60,060 bases of DNA from Paenibacillus lignilyticus (GTDB lineage Bacteria; Bacillota; Bacilli; Paenibacillales; Paenibacillaceae): NCBI RefSeq assembly GCF_017942085.1, contig NZ_JAGKSP010000023.1, positions 1-60,060 on the forward strand, read 5' to 3'. The notes beneath the pieces are model-generated. The model saw nothing but the letters and a program-made list of their open reading frames with translations. It was not told where the DNA came from and did not search any database. The position numbers and the translations under genes are program-made. This document shows, one piece after another, positions 16,441 through 27,011 of the stretch (its first letter is position 1; every line of letters begins with the position of its first letter).

Positions 16441-17557
16441 ATGATAGATATTACGATGAAGCAAGATCTGCGTGAAATGGCGAAGCGTCTCCAAGAACTC
16501 AGGGGGTCTCTTTGACTTAGATATTAAGCAAGAGATGATTCTCAATTTTGAGGAGAAAATGAGCGCTCCGGGCTTTTGGGATGACAATGAGCGCGCGCAG
16601 GGCACCATCTCCGAGATGAACGCCGTCAAATCCGTCGTCGATCAATTCGAACGGATGCAAAGTGAGCATGAAGATCTGCAAACGATGCTGGAGCTGGCGG
16701 AAGAGGAAGGCGAGGACGAAGGTCTTGAGGCGGAGCTTAAGCGCAGCGTGGCGGAACTCGTAAGCAAAGTAAGCGAGTTTGAGCTTCAACTGCTGCTAAG
16801 CGAGCCTTATGACAAGCTGAATGCCATTCTCGAGCTGCATCCCGGTGCAGGCGGCACGGAGTCGCAGGACTGGTGCCAGATGCTGTACCGGATGTACACG
16901 CGCTGGGCGGAGAAATCCGGCTTTAAGGTGGAACTTCTGGATTACCTGGCCGGGGACGAGGCGGGCATCAAGAGCGTTACGATATCCGTCAAAGGCCATA
17001 ATGCATACGGGTATTTGAAGGCGGAGAAAGGCGTTCATCGTCTCGTGCGAATTTCGCCTTTCGATGCTTCTGGGCGGAGACATACATCCTTCGTTTCCTG
17101 CGACATTATGCCGGAGATTGACGATGACATCGAGATTGAGATCCGTTCGGAGGATCTCAAGGTTGATACGTACCGGGCCAGCGGCGCGGGCGGTCAGCAT
17201 ATCAATAAGACGGAATCGGCCATTCGGATCACGCATATCCCTTCGGGTATCGTCGTTTCCTGCCAGACGCAGCGTTCGCAGATTCAGAACCGCGAGCGTG
17301 CGATGCAGATGCTGCGCTCCAAGCTTTACGAACGTAAGATTGAAGAGCAGCAGAAGCATCTCGCGGAAATTCGCGGCGAGCAATCCGATATTGCATGGGG
17401 CAGCCAAATCCGCTCCTATGTGTTCCATCCGTACAGCATGGTCAAAGACCATCGCACGTCGGTGGAAACAGGCAATGTCGGCGCCGTGATGGATGGCGAT
17501 CTGAATATCTTTATCGACGGTTATTTGCGGAGCAAAATCCGTCATGAAGAGCAGTAA
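16441..17557 (+). CDS. prfB: Peptide chain release factor 2 with programmed +1 frameshift
   Basis: RF2 releases the peptide at UGA and UAA codons. The gene is in two frames: 16441-16512 encodes 24 residues ending in CTT, then TGA at 16513-16515; ribosomes skip T16513 and continue with GAC at 16514 to the stop at 17557 (371 aa in total). The full signal is present: AGGGGG, a 3-nt spacer, CTTTGAC. Later come the codon-recognition SPF motif (VRISPFDASGRRH) and the catalytic GGQ in SGAGGQHINKT. It follows secA by 57 bp, as in B. subtilis. Annotation that starts downstream of the shift would be wrong. Confidence 0.96.
16501..16516 (+). promoter_or_regulatory. RF2 autoregulatory frameshift site
   Basis: AGGGGG (16501-16506) acts as an internal Shine-Dalgarno, three bases from CTT-TGA-C (16510-16516). 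When RF2 is scarce, the slow UGA lets the tRNA slip from CTT to TTT in the +1 frame. Confidence 0.95.
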
Positions 17558-17595
17558 GCAAGGGGCAAATATGCATGCGTGCATAGCCTGGAGTA

Positions 17596-17633
17596 AGAGT
17601 TCCTACACTACTAAGTGTCGGAACTCTTTTTTG
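17596..17633 (+). terminator. Terminator after prfB
   Basis: AGAGTTCC (17596-17603) pairs with GGAACTCT (17620-17627), with an inner ACACT/AGTGT stem, followed by a T run. Confidence 0.9.
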
Positions 17634-17671
17634 TGGATTAAGGAGTCACTTATAGAAGGATGGGGTCAGCA

Positions 17672-18577
17672 ATGAGTTTGCAGCAAGAACAAGGGATGAA
17701 GAAGCTACATAGAGAAAATCGAAGATTAAGAAAGCCGATGGGGCCGAAGAGCGAAGCCGCGCTCAGCGTGGCATTGCTGCTTGTCGGTTCTTTTCTGATC
17801 GCCATCAGCTTTAACATGTTTCTGGTACCGCTCGGCATTGCGTCCGGCGGTGTTTCGGGTATTTCCATCTTGGTTAATCGCGTATGGGATATTCCGCCTG
17901 CTTACACGCAGTGGGCGCTTAACGTACCGCTGTTCCTGCTGGGACTCTGGCTGCTTGGCAAACGCTTCGCGCTGAAGACGGCACTTGGCTCCTTCTTGCT
18001 GCCGCTGCTTGTCCTGTTCACCTCGGACTGGCACCCGCCAACCGATAATGCGATGCTTGCCTCGATTTATGGCGGGATCGGCGTTGGGGCGGGGCTGGGC
18101 CTTGTTTTCCGCGGACGAGCTTCGACAGGCGGTCTCGATCTGGCGGCGCAGCTGCTGCATAAATTCACAGGGGTACGGCTGGGACTGGCTGTGGCGTGCT
18201 TCGACGGTCTCGTTATTGCCGCAGCGGGCATAATCATTGCGCCGGAGAATGCGCTTTATGCGCTGGTGGGCTTATTCGTAACAAGCAAAACGATCGATTT
18301 TGTACAGACGGGCCTTGCTACTTCGAAGGTTGCCTTCATTATTTCGGACAAGCCGGAGGAGATTTCGCAGGTGGTGCTTCATGATCTGGATCGCGGATTG
18401 ACCAAGCTGGACGGGCATGGCGGTTACACGGGCGAAGCGCGAACCGTGCTGATGGTCGTTGTCGGTCAAGGCGAAGTGTCGAAGCTGAAGGGGCTCGTAA
18501 GGACGGCAGACCCCTATGCGTTTGTTATTATTAGCGATACGGCCGAGGTGCTGGGGGAAGGCTTCCAACTGCCTTAA
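17672..18577 (+). CDS. yvjA: YitT-family membrane protein (YvjA-like)
   Basis: The 301-aa protein has a basic, soluble N-terminus (about 35 residues), then five to six hydrophobic membrane segments between residues 36 and 205 (for example ALSVALLLVGSFLIAISF and ALNVPLFLLGLWLLG), and a C-terminal cytosolic DUF2179 domain with SKVAFIISDKPEEISQVVLH and GYTGEARTVLMVVV. This is the standard YitT family layout; no transport substrate is established. B. subtilis yvjA also follows prfB, which supports the name. ATG 17672 is preferred over ATG 17660 because AAGGATGGGG is then 6 nt upstream. Confidence 0.88.
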   Translation: MSLQQEQGMKKLHRENRRLRKPMGPKSEAALSVALLLVGSFLIAISFNMFLVPLGIASGGVSGISILVNRVWDIPPAYTQWALNVPLFLLGLWLLGKRFALKTALGSFLLPLLVLFTSDWHPPTDNAMLASIYGGIGVGAGLGLVFRGRASTGGLDLAAQLLHKFTGVRLGLAVACFDGLVIAAAGIIIAPENALYALVGLFVTSKTIDFVQTGLATSKVAFIISDKPEEISQVVLHDLDRGLTKLDGHGGYTGEARTVLMVVVGQGEVSKLKGLVRTADPYAFVIISDTAEVLGEGFQLP

Positions 18578-18606
18578 ATTTGCCGCAAAAAGGCGCTTTT
18601 TTTACG

Positions 18607-18635
18607 TTGAATTATTATGAATACGTATGTATAAT
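18607..18635 (+). promoter_or_regulatory. Promoter of the arginine operon
   Basis: TTGAAT (18607-18612) and a perfect TATAAT (18630-18635) have the ideal 17-nt spacing. The transcript would start near 18642, about 78 nt before argC; no T-box or riboswitch fits in so short a leader. Confidence 0.75.
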
Positions 18636-18638
18636 AAT
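18611..18638. promoter_or_regulatory. ARG-box-like operator (ArgR/AhrC)
   Basis: A 28-bp near-palindrome covers the promoter spacer and -10: ATTATTAT, GA, ATACGTAT, GT, ATAATAAT (24 of 28 positions symmetric). Its left half TATGAAT equals the ARG-box half-site TNTGAAT and the right half matches less well. Position over the -10 of an arg operon suggests repression by ArgR/AhrC with arginine. Confidence 0.6.
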
Positions 18639-18719
18639 ACAAAGTGTTAGCTATTTCCTCTATCCCCCTGTTCGTGTACAATGGATAGCTAGGAAGGATA
18701 TGGATGGGAGAGAACGGAC

Positions 18720-19769
18720 ATGAGTAAAGCAGTGAAAGCAGCGATTATCGGATCAACAGGGTACGGCGGCGTTGAGCTTATCAGGCTTCTGGCCCACCAT
18801 CCGCAAGTAGAAGTGACTTCTGTCATTTCATCGTCGAGCGCAGGTGCGCCGATTGCGGAAGGGTTCCCGCATTTGACCGAAATTTGCACCGATATTCTGG
18901 ATGACGTTGATCCGGCTTTGATACGAAGCAAAGCTGAGGTTGTATTTATAGCAACTCCACCGGGCATTGCAGCCCGACTAATCCCTTCGCTTCTGGCGGA
19001 AGGGCTGAAGGTTATTGATATTTCCGGCGACCACCGGCTTAAATCTCGCAGTGAGTACGAGACTTGGTATAAGAAGGAGCCTGCGGAGCAGCAGTACTTG
19101 GATCAAGCGGTTTATGGTCTATGTGAAGTGTATGGCGAAGCCGTTCACGGCGTCGATCTTATTTCCAATCCGGGCTGTTTCCCAACCTCTGCGCTGCTTG
19201 GATTGATTCCGGCAGTACAAGAAGGCTATATCGATCATTCCACCATTATTATAGATGCGAAATCCGGCGTTTCCGGCGCAGGCCGCGGTACCAGTGTAGG
19301 CAACCACTACCCGGAGATCAATGAGAACTTCAGAGCTTACAAGATCAATAAACATCAGCATATTCCGGAGATAGAGCAAGTGCTTTCGGATATTGCAGGC
19401 GAGAAAGTATTGACGACGTTCACGACCCACTTGGTACCGATGACGCGCGGTATTATGAGCACGATCTATGCGACCGTTAAGGACGGTCACACCGTAGAGG
19501 ACTTCATCTCGTTATACAGCAATTATTATGAAGGTCGCAAGTTTGTTCGTATTCGCAAGAACGGCACTTGGCCGGCAACCAAAGAAGTATCCGGCTCCAA
19601 CTACTGCGATATCGGCTTCTCCGTTGATGAGCGCACAGGGCGCATAACGATTGTGTCGGTTATTGATAATCTCGTGAAGGGCGCTGCCGGGCAGGCCATT
19701 CAAAACTTGAATTTAATGATGGGCTGGGACGAGACGCTGGGCCTTAACTTCGTTCCGATGTACCCGTAA
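18720..19769 (+). CDS. argC: N-acetyl-gamma-glutamyl-phosphate reductase
   Basis: ArgC reduces N-acetylglutamyl phosphate to the semialdehyde with NADPH (third step of arginine synthesis). The 349 residues start with the Rossmann motif GSTGYGGVELIRLL, carry the catalytic cysteine in SNPGCFPTS (about residue 149) and the ArgC signature histidine in NKHQHIPEIEQ. The length is normal. It is the first gene of argCJBDFGH and starts at ATG 18720 (GGGAGAG at 18703-18709). Confidence 0.97.
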   Translation: MSKAVKAAIIGSTGYGGVELIRLLAHHPQVEVTSVISSSSAGAPIAEGFPHLTEICTDILDDVDPALIRSKAEVVFIATPPGIAARLIPSLLAEGLKVIDISGDHRLKSRSEYETWYKKEPAEQQYLDQAVYGLCEVYGEAVHGVDLISNPGCFPTSALLGLIPAVQEGYIDHSTIIIDAKSGVSGAGRGTSVGNHYPEINENFRAYKINKHQHIPEIEQVLSDIAGEKVLTTFTTHLVPMTRGIMSTIYATVKDGHTVEDFISLYSNYYEGRKFVRIRKNGTWPATKEVSGSNYCDIGFSVDERTGRITIVSVIDNLVKGAAGQAIQNLNLMMGWDETLGLNFVPMYP

Positions 19770-19829
19770 TAAGTGAGGCGGCCGCTGGTCGACTCCGCAA
19801 TCATTCAATAAAGGAGACGCGATTGAACA

Positions 19830-21071
19830 ATGGGACAGGGGAACACATCACCAACCTATATCGTCGTGCCGGAAGGCTCCGTTACGACACCTAAAGGCTT
19901 TAAAGCCGGCGGTTTGCATTGCGGCTTGAAGAAGACGACGCGCCATGACCTTGGCGCTATCGTATGCGAAGTGCCTGCGGCGGCGGCGGGCGTGTACACG
20001 ACGAACGTGTTTCAGGCGGCGCCGATTCAGGTGACGCGCGAGAGTATCGGCGCCGGCGGCAAGCTGCGCGCGGTCATCGTGAACAGCGGCAACGCGAATG
20101 CGTGCACAGGGAAGCAGGGCGATGCGGATGCCTATGAAATGCGCAGCGCATTCGCTGAAGCGATCGGCGTACCTGCCGAGCAGGTTGCGGTAGCTTCTAC
20201 CGGCGTCATCGGCGAGCTGCTGAAGATGGACCGCGTACGCGGCGGAATTGCGGAGCTGCCTGCGCGACTGGCAGCTTCCTATGAAGCAGCAGATGATTTC
20301 TGCCAAGCGATCCTTACGACGGATCTCGTGAAGAAGGAAGTCTGCGTTTCCGTAACCGTTGACGGCAAGGTTGTACATATCGCCGGCGCATCGAAGGGAA
20401 GCGGGATGATTCATCCTAACATGGCGACGATGCTTGGTTTCGTGACAACGGATGCGGAGATCGGAAGCGAAGCGTTGCAAACGCTGCTGCGCCAAGTAAC
20501 AGACGTAACGTTTAACATGATTACGGTCGACGGCGACACCAGCACGAACGACATGCTGGTTGCGATGGCAAGCGGTTTTGCGGGCAACGAAGAGCTTCAT
20601 GCGGGTCACCCTGATTATGCGGCGTTCGCGGATGGACTGCGTTATGTATGCGAGGTGCTTGCCAAAGCGATCGCGCGTGACGGCGAAGGCGCAACGAAGC
20701 TCGTCGAGGTGCAAGTGCGCGGAGCGGAATCGAACGATGCGGCGCAAGCGATCGCCAAGACCGTTATAGGCTCTTCACTCGTGAAGTCCGCCGTATTCGG
20801 CGCAGATGCCAACTGGGGCCGTATTATTGCGGCTGTCGGACGCGCAGGCGTGCCTGTGAATCCGGAGACCGTCGACATCGCGCTGGGCGATATCGTGACG
20901 CTTACGCAGTCGCGGCCGATTGCTTTTGACGAAGAAGCGGCACTTGTTTATTTGAAGGGCGATACGGTCGTCATTCATGTGGATTTGCATATGGGTGAAG
21001 GCGTGGCAACGGCTTGGGGCTGTGACCTCACTTATGATTATGTCCGTATCAACGCGGCATATCGCACATAG
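19830..21071 (+). CDS. argJ: Bifunctional glutamate N-acetyltransferase/ornithine acetyltransferase
   Basis: ArgJ moves the acetyl group from N-acetylornithine to glutamate, so the pathway recycles acetate, and in many bacteria it also makes acetylglutamate from acetyl-CoA. The 413-aa precursor has the self-cleavage site in MIHPNMATMLGFVTTD: the chain is cut before the Thr, which becomes the nucleophile. The N-terminal TTNVFQAAPIQVTRE and late FGADANWGRI motifs are typical. There is no argA or argE in this operon, which fits a cyclic pathway. It lies 60 bp after argC; Shine-Dalgarno AAAGGAGA. Confidence 0.97.
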   Translation: MGQGNTSPTYIVVPEGSVTTPKGFKAGGLHCGLKKTTRHDLGAIVCEVPAAAAGVYTTNVFQAAPIQVTRESIGAGGKLRAVIVNSGNANACTGKQGDADAYEMRSAFAEAIGVPAEQVAVASTGVIGELLKMDRVRGGIAELPARLAASYEAADDFCQAILTTDLVKKEVCVSVTVDGKVVHIAGASKGSGMIHPNMATMLGFVTTDAEIGSEALQTLLRQVTDVTFNMITVDGDTSTNDMLVAMASGFAGNEELHAGHPDYAAFADGLRYVCEVLAKAIARDGEGATKLVEVQVRGAESNDAAQAIAKTVIGSSLVKSAVFGADANWGRIIAAVGRAGVPVNPETVDIALGDIVTLTQSRPIAFDEEAALVYLKGDTVVIHVDLHMGEGVATAWGCDLTYDYVRINAAYRT

Positions 21072-21109
21072 TAACAGGATTTCGGGAACGAAGGGAACGG
21101 ACGAAACCT

Positions 21110-21898
21110 ATGGAACAGCGGTTTGTGATGAAATGCGGGGGCAGCACGCTTGCGGCGCTTCCGGCTTCTTTTTTCGAAGATTTGAGGAGTTTGCAGGAGC
21201 GCGGCGTTAAAGCGGTCATCGTTCATGGCGGCGGACCCGCTATCTCGGAAACGCTCGGCAAGCTGGGAATCGCGAGCGAGTTCGTGAACGGCTTGCGCAA
21301 AACAAGCGACGAAGTGCTCGACGTGGTGGAAATGGTGCTGGCAGGACGGATCAACAAAGAGATCGTTCGCCGCATCGGTCAAAGCGGCGCGAAAGCACTT
21401 GGCCTCTCCGGCGTGGACGGCGAGCTCATCACGGCTCAGCCTGTGGCGAACGCCGACGAGATCGGCTTCGTCGGCGATGTAACGGATGTGAATGCGGCGA
21501 TCATCGAAGGCGTCATGGGCATGGGCTACATTCCCGTAATCGCGCCGATCGGGATCGACGCGGCAGGGCAACGCTACAACATCAATGCAGATACGGCGGC
21601 AGGCGCGGTTGCGTCGCATCTGGGCGTAGAGCAGATGATCGTGGTCACGGATGTACCCGGTATATTGAAAACGGTAGACGGAGAGAAGCAAGTTCTCCCT
21701 ACTGCAACAGTGGAAGAAATCGAAGCGATGATTGCGAGCGGCGAAATTTACGGAGGCATGATTCCGAAGGTTCGCGCAGCGATCGCGTGCATTCAAGGAC
21801 GCGTGAAGGAAGTCGTCATCGTGAATGGCGACGTACCGGGCGTACTCAGCAAGGCCGTTCTCGAAGGCGGCATCGGAACAAGAATTATACAATCTTAA
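21110..21898 (+). CDS. argB: Acetylglutamate kinase
   Basis: ArgB phosphorylates N-acetylglutamate (second step). The 262-aa amino-acid-kinase-fold protein has MKCGGSTLAALPASFF and the phosphate-binding VIVHGGGPAIS near the start, the substrate site NADTAAGAVASHL, and EIYGGMIPKVRAAIACI near the end. At 262 residues it lacks the extra N-terminal helix seen in arginine-inhibited hexameric ArgB, so I infer it is probably the arginine-insensitive kind. No strong Shine-Dalgarno precedes ATG 21110 (GAACGGACGAAACC); 38 bp separates it from argJ. Confidence 0.96.
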   Translation: MEQRFVMKCGGSTLAALPASFFEDLRSLQERGVKAVIVHGGGPAISETLGKLGIASEFVNGLRKTSDEVLDVVEMVLAGRINKEIVRRIGQSGAKALGLSGVDGELITAQPVANADEIGFVGDVTDVNAAIIEGVMGMGYIPVIAPIGIDAAGQRYNINADTAAGAVASHLGVEQMIVVTDVPGILKTVDGEKQVLPTATVEEIEAMIASGEIYGGMIPKVRAAIACIQGRVKEVVIVNGDVPGVLSKAVLEGGIGTRIIQS

Positions 21899-21917
21899 TT
21901 ATTAGTGGGGTGAACGA

Positions 21918-23132
21918 ATGATGAGCGATATGAACAAAGGTACTGAAGCAGCCGGCAGCTCGCTTTTTCCGACGTATGCAAGATATCCGATTTCACTTGT
22001 GAAGGGTGAAGGCAGCTGGCTCTGGGATGACAAAGGGAACAAATACTTGGATTTCATGTGCGGCCTGGCCGTAACGAATCTGGGTCATGCACCGAAGCAA
22101 GTGAAGGATGCGCTTGTGAAGCAGCTCGATGAGCTGTGGCATGTATCCAATCTGTTTCACATTCCGAATCAAGAAGCGGCAGCGAAGCTGCTGACGGATA
22201 ACAGCCATGCGGAAGCGGTGTTCTTCTGCAACTCCGGCGCGGAAGCCAACGAAGCGGCAATTAAGCTTGCCCGCCGTTACCATCAGAAGGTGAAGGGCAA
22301 CGGTCGCTACGAAATCATTACGTTCGCCCAATCCTTCCACGGCAGAACGCTTGCGACGTTGACGGCAACGGGCCAAGAGAAAGTGAAAGAAGGCTTCGGC
22401 CCACTTCCGGAAGGGTTCCGTTATATCCCGCTGCACGATATCGAAGCGCTTGAAGCGGCAATTACGGATAAGACGGCTGCCATCATGATCGAAATGATTC
22501 AAGCGGAGGGCGGCGTCATTCCGGTAGAGCCTGCGTTCGTGCAGCATCTGGCTAAGCTTTGCAAGGAGCGCGGTTTGCTCCTGATCATAGATGAGATTCA
22601 AACAGGTATGGGTCGTACCGGTAAGCTGTTTGCATTTGAACACTACGGGATCGAGCCTGATATCTTTACATTGGCCAAAGGACTGGGGAGCGGTTTTCCT
22701 GTCGGCGCTACGCTGGCCAAAGGCGAGCTGATCGAAGCCTTCACCGCCGGCAGCCATGGCTCGACGTTCGGCGGTACTCCGATTGCTACGGCTGTCGTGA
22801 AGGCGACGGTAGAGACGATCATCGGCGAGAAAGCGCCGCAGCGCGCGGCTGAGAGCGGCGAGTACCTTATGGGGCAGCTGCGCGAGAAGCTTGCGGGCAA
22901 TCCTTTCGTGAAGGACATTCGCGGCAAGGGACTCATGATCGGCATCGTATGCAGCGGTCCGGTTGCGAACATCATCGCCGAAGGCCAGAAGCGCGGTTTG
23001 CTCGTTGTTACGGCAGGTCCGGATGTTGTCCGTTTGCTGCCTAGCCTACTCGTTTCGCGTGAAGAAATAGATCAAGCGGTGAGCATTCTGACCTCGATAT
23101 TCGCGGATCAAACGGCTCCGGCGCAGCTGTAG
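21918..23132 (+). CDS. argD: Acetylornithine aminotransferase
   Basis: ArgD transaminates N-acetylglutamate semialdehyde to N-acetylornithine with PLP. The class III aminotransferase fold is clear: the cofactor phosphate site NSGAEANEAAIKLAR, the Asp in LLIIDEIQTGMGRTGK that contacts the pyridine nitrogen, and the Schiff-base Lys in IFTLAKGLGSGFPVGA (about residue 255). The length of 404 aa is normal. ATG 21918 and 21921 are both usable behind GTGGGG. It follows argB by 19 bp. Confidence 0.96.
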   Translation: MMSDMNKGTEAAGSSLFPTYARYPISLVKGEGSWLWDDKGNKYLDFMCGLAVTNLGHAPKQVKDALVKQLDELWHVSNLFHIPNQEAAAKLLTDNSHAEAVFFCNSGAEANEAAIKLARRYHQKVKGNGRYEIITFAQSFHGRTLATLTATGQEKVKEGFGPLPEGFRYIPLHDIEALEAAITDKTAAIMIEMIQAEGGVIPVEPAFVQHLAKLCKERGLLLIIDEIQTGMGRTGKLFAFEHYGIEPDIFTLAKGLGSGFPVGATLAKGELIEAFTAGSHGSTFGGTPIATAVVKATVETIIGEKAPQRAAESGEYLMGQLREKLAGNPFVKDIRGKGLMIGIVCSGPVANIIAEGQKRGLLVVTAGPDVVRLLPSLLVSREEIDQAVSILTSIFADQTAPAQL

Positions 23133-23153
23133 AAAGAAGGGAGAACCACCCAC

Positions 23154-24110
23154 ATGTCTCAATTGTTGACGGAAGAAATAGCAATCGGCCTTAAAGGCCG
23201 CGACTTTATCGGCTTGGCTGACTATACGCCCGCGGAAGTGCGTTACCTGATCGATCTGGCGATCGAACTGAAGGGCAAGCAGAAAGCCGGCGAAATTTAT
23301 CACCCGCTGAAGGGCAAAACCCTCGGCATGATTTTCGAAAAATCATCCACGCGTACGCGCGTTTCCTTTGAAGTCGGGATGTACCAGCTCGGCGGGCATG
23401 CCTTGTTCCTTAGCCGTAACGATCTGCAGATCGGCCGCGGCGAGACGATCTCCGATACGGCGCAGACGCTGTCGCGTTACCTGGACGGCATGATGATCCG
23501 TACCTTTGCGCACCGTACGGTCATTGAACTGGCTCGTGCAGCTACCGTGCCGGTCATTAACGGCCTTACAGACCTGTCCCATCCGTGCCAAGCGTTGTGC
23601 GATTATCAAACGGTGCTTGAGCATAAGGGCCGCCTCGAAGGACTTAAAGTGGCGTACATCGGCGATGGCAACAACATGGTGCACTCCTTGATGATGGGCG
23701 CGGCGAAGCTCGGCATGCATATTTCGGTGGCGACGCCGGAAGGCTACGAGCCGGACGCTGACGTGGTAGCGATGACGAAAGCGAGCGCAACCGAAACCGG
23801 TTCGCGCATTCATGTATGCCGTGATCCGAAAGAAGCGATTGCGGACGCAGACGTCATCTACACGGACGTGTGGGCGAGCATGGGCTTTGAGGCGGAGCAG
23901 AAGGAGCGCGAGCTTGCTTTTGCCGCGTATCAAGTGAACGAGGATCTGGTTCGCTATGCGAAGAACGACTACCTGTTCATGCACTGCCTGCCTGCGCATC
24001 GCGGCGAAGAAGTAAGCGAAGGCGTCATTGATGGCAAACAATCGATTATTTTCGATCAAGCGGAGAACCGTCTGCACGCGCAGAAGGCAATCATGGCCGC
24101 AATCATGTAG
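23154..24110 (+). CDS. argF: Ornithine carbamoyltransferase
   Basis: ArgF joins ornithine and carbamoyl phosphate to citrulline. The 318-aa protein has the carbamoyl-phosphate motif KSSTRTRVSFEVG, HPCQALCDYQTVLEHKG, and the ornithine loop FMHCLPAHRGEEVS, all as in anabolic OTCases. carAB, which supplies carbamoyl phosphate, is not in this window. AAGAAGGGAG precedes ATG 23154, 21 bp after argD. Confidence 0.97.
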   Translation: MSQLLTEEIAIGLKGRDFIGLADYTPAEVRYLIDLAIELKGKQKAGEIYHPLKGKTLGMIFEKSSTRTRVSFEVGMYQLGGHALFLSRNDLQIGRGETISDTAQTLSRYLDGMMIRTFAHRTVIELARAATVPVINGLTDLSHPCQALCDYQTVLEHKGRLEGLKVAYIGDGNNMVHSLMMGAAKLGMHISVATPEGYEPDADVVAMTKASATETGSRIHVCRDPKEAIADADVIYTDVWASMGFEAEQKERELAFAAYQVNEDLVRYAKNDYLFMHCLPAHRGEEVSEGVIDGKQSIIFDQAENRLHAQKAIMAAIM

Positions 24111-24173
24111 TACGGAACGTACGGAAACGGACTTTTACAAGATTAATTTACTATAGGGAGTGTTGACTGAATC

Positions 24174-25412
<1,239 letters not shown>

Positions 25413-25443
25413 GGCAAGCGAAACGATAAAGGAGTGCACCTGT

Positions 25444-26859
25444 GTGAGTAAATTATGGGGCGGCCGGTTTACGAAGAAAACCGACCAACTGGTAGAGGAA
25501 TATACGGCATCCATTTTATTTGATAAAGAGCTGGCGGAAGAAGATATTCAAGGCAGTCTGGCCCATGTCACCATGCTGGGCAAGCAGGGCATTCTGCCTG
25601 CTGACGACGTGGAGAAAATCAAGGACGGCTTGCACCGCGTCCTGCAGCGCATCAAGCGCGGCGACATTGAATTCTCCATCGCCGATGAAGATATTCACAT
25701 GAACATCGAGAAGACGCTGATCGACGATGTGGGTCCTGTTGGCGGCAAGCTGCATACGGGCCGCAGCCGTAACGATCAGGTTGCGACGGATATGCATTTG
25801 TACCTGCGCAAGCGGGTTGTGGAGTTCGTTGATCTGCTGCAGAAGCTGCAAACTGCTCTTGTGCAGCAGGCTACGGCGAACATCGATACGATTTTGCCGG
25901 GTTATACGCATCTTCAGCGCGCACAGCCCATCTTGTTCGCGCACCATATGATGGCTTATGTATCCATGTTCGGCCGCGATATCGAGCGTTTGCAGGACAG
26001 TTACAAGCGGATTAACACGCTGCCGCTAGGAGCGGGTGCATTGGCAGGGACGACGTTCCCGATCGATCGCCATTTCGTAGCGAGTCAGCTGAAGTTTGAC
26101 CGCGTTTACGAGAACAGCCTGGATGCGGTAAGCGACCGCGACTTCATTCTGGAATTCCTGTCGCATGCGTCCATCATCATGATGCATTTGTCGCGCCTGA
26201 GCGAAGAGTTCATCCTGTGGTCGAGCACCGAGTTTCACTTCGTTGAACTCGACGATGCGTTCTGCACGGGCAGCAGCATTATGCCGCAGAAGAAAAATCC
26301 GGACGTGCCGGAGCTTGTCCGCGGGAAAACAGGACGTGTCTATGGCAACCTCGTCGGCCTGCTGACAGTGCTTAAGTCACTGCCGCTCGCTTATAACAAA
26401 GACATGCAGGAAGACAAAGAAGGCATGTTCGATACGGTCCGCACGCTGCAAGGCGCGCTGCAATTGTTTGCCCCGATGGTGGCGACAATGAAGGTGAACA
26501 AGGATCGCATGCGTCAAGCCGTCAATCAAGACTTCTCGAACGCGACCGATATCGCCGACTTCCTGGTTGGCAAAGGCCTGCCGTTCCGTCAAGCGCATGA
26601 AGTCATCGGCAAGACTGTCTTGTACTGCATCCAGCAGGGCAAGTACTTGCTGGATCTCACTCTGGATGAGTTCAAGCAGTTCTCTTCGCTGTTCGACGAT
26701 CGCATCTACGAGGTGCTTCAGCCGGAGAATGTGGTTAATGCCCGCAACGTCTACGGCGGTACTGCTAAGACGCAAGTAGTCGAAGCTATCTCCCGCGCGG
26801 AGCAAGAATTAGCCGCAACTGCAGATTGGATTACCGAATACGCGGAGCGCAGCCGCTAA
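25444..26859 (+). CDS. argH: Argininosuccinate lyase
   Basis: ArgH splits argininosuccinate to arginine and fumarate. The 471-aa fumarase/aspartase-superfamily protein has the signature GSSIMPQKKNPDVPELVRGK (about residues 278-297) and the catalytic His in LPGYTHLQRAQPI. It begins MSKLWGGRF from a GTG codon at 25444, with AAGGAG 10 nt upstream. It is the last gene of the operon, ending just before the large terminator at 26870. Confidence 0.97.
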   Translation: MSKLWGGRFTKKTDQLVEEYTASILFDKELAEEDIQGSLAHVTMLGKQGILPADDVEKIKDGLHRVLQRIKRGDIEFSIADEDIHMNIEKTLIDDVGPVGGKLHTGRSRNDQVATDMHLYLRKRVVEFVDLLQKLQTALVQQATANIDTILPGYTHLQRAQPILFAHHMMAYVSMFGRDIERLQDSYKRINTLPLGAGALAGTTFPIDRHFVASQLKFDRVYENSLDAVSDRDFILEFLSHASIIMMHLSRLSEEFILWSSTEFHFVELDDAFCTGSSIMPQKKNPDVPELVRGKTGRVYGNLVGLLTVLKSLPLAYNKDMQEDKEGMFDTVRTLQGALQLFAPMVATMKVNKDRMRQAVNQDFSNATDIADFLVGKGLPFRQAHEVIGKTVLYCIQQGKYLLDLTLDEFKQFSSLFDDRIYEVLQPENVVNARNVYGGTAKTQVVEAISRAEQELAATADWITEYAERSR

Positions 26860-26869
26860 ATAGCAACAG

Positions 26870-26918
26870 GGCCGTAATGCCAAGTAGCGTATACTACTTG
26901 GCGTTACGGCCTTTTTTT
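26870..26918 (+). terminator. Terminator of the arg operon
   Basis: An 18-bp stem with one G-U pair: GGCCGTAATGCCAAGTAG (26870-26887) and CTACTTGGCGTTACGGCC (26894-26911), loop CGTATA, then seven T residues. Confidence 0.95.
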
Positions 26919-27011
26919 GTGCAGCAGGGAGAAGAGGCGGCGGGGCACAGCGAGTGCCACAAACATCCGATTGCTTATGAGCAAAGGGCGGCCAAATAGC
27001 ATCCCCATGAG

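Noticed and set aside
18577..18606. Terminator between yvjA and argC
   Set aside because: Only a three-base GCC/GGC stem precedes the T run, too weak to call.
18642..18719. T-box or riboswitch in the arg leader
   Set aside because: The leader is only about 78 nt and has no terminator/antiterminator pair or T-box sequence.
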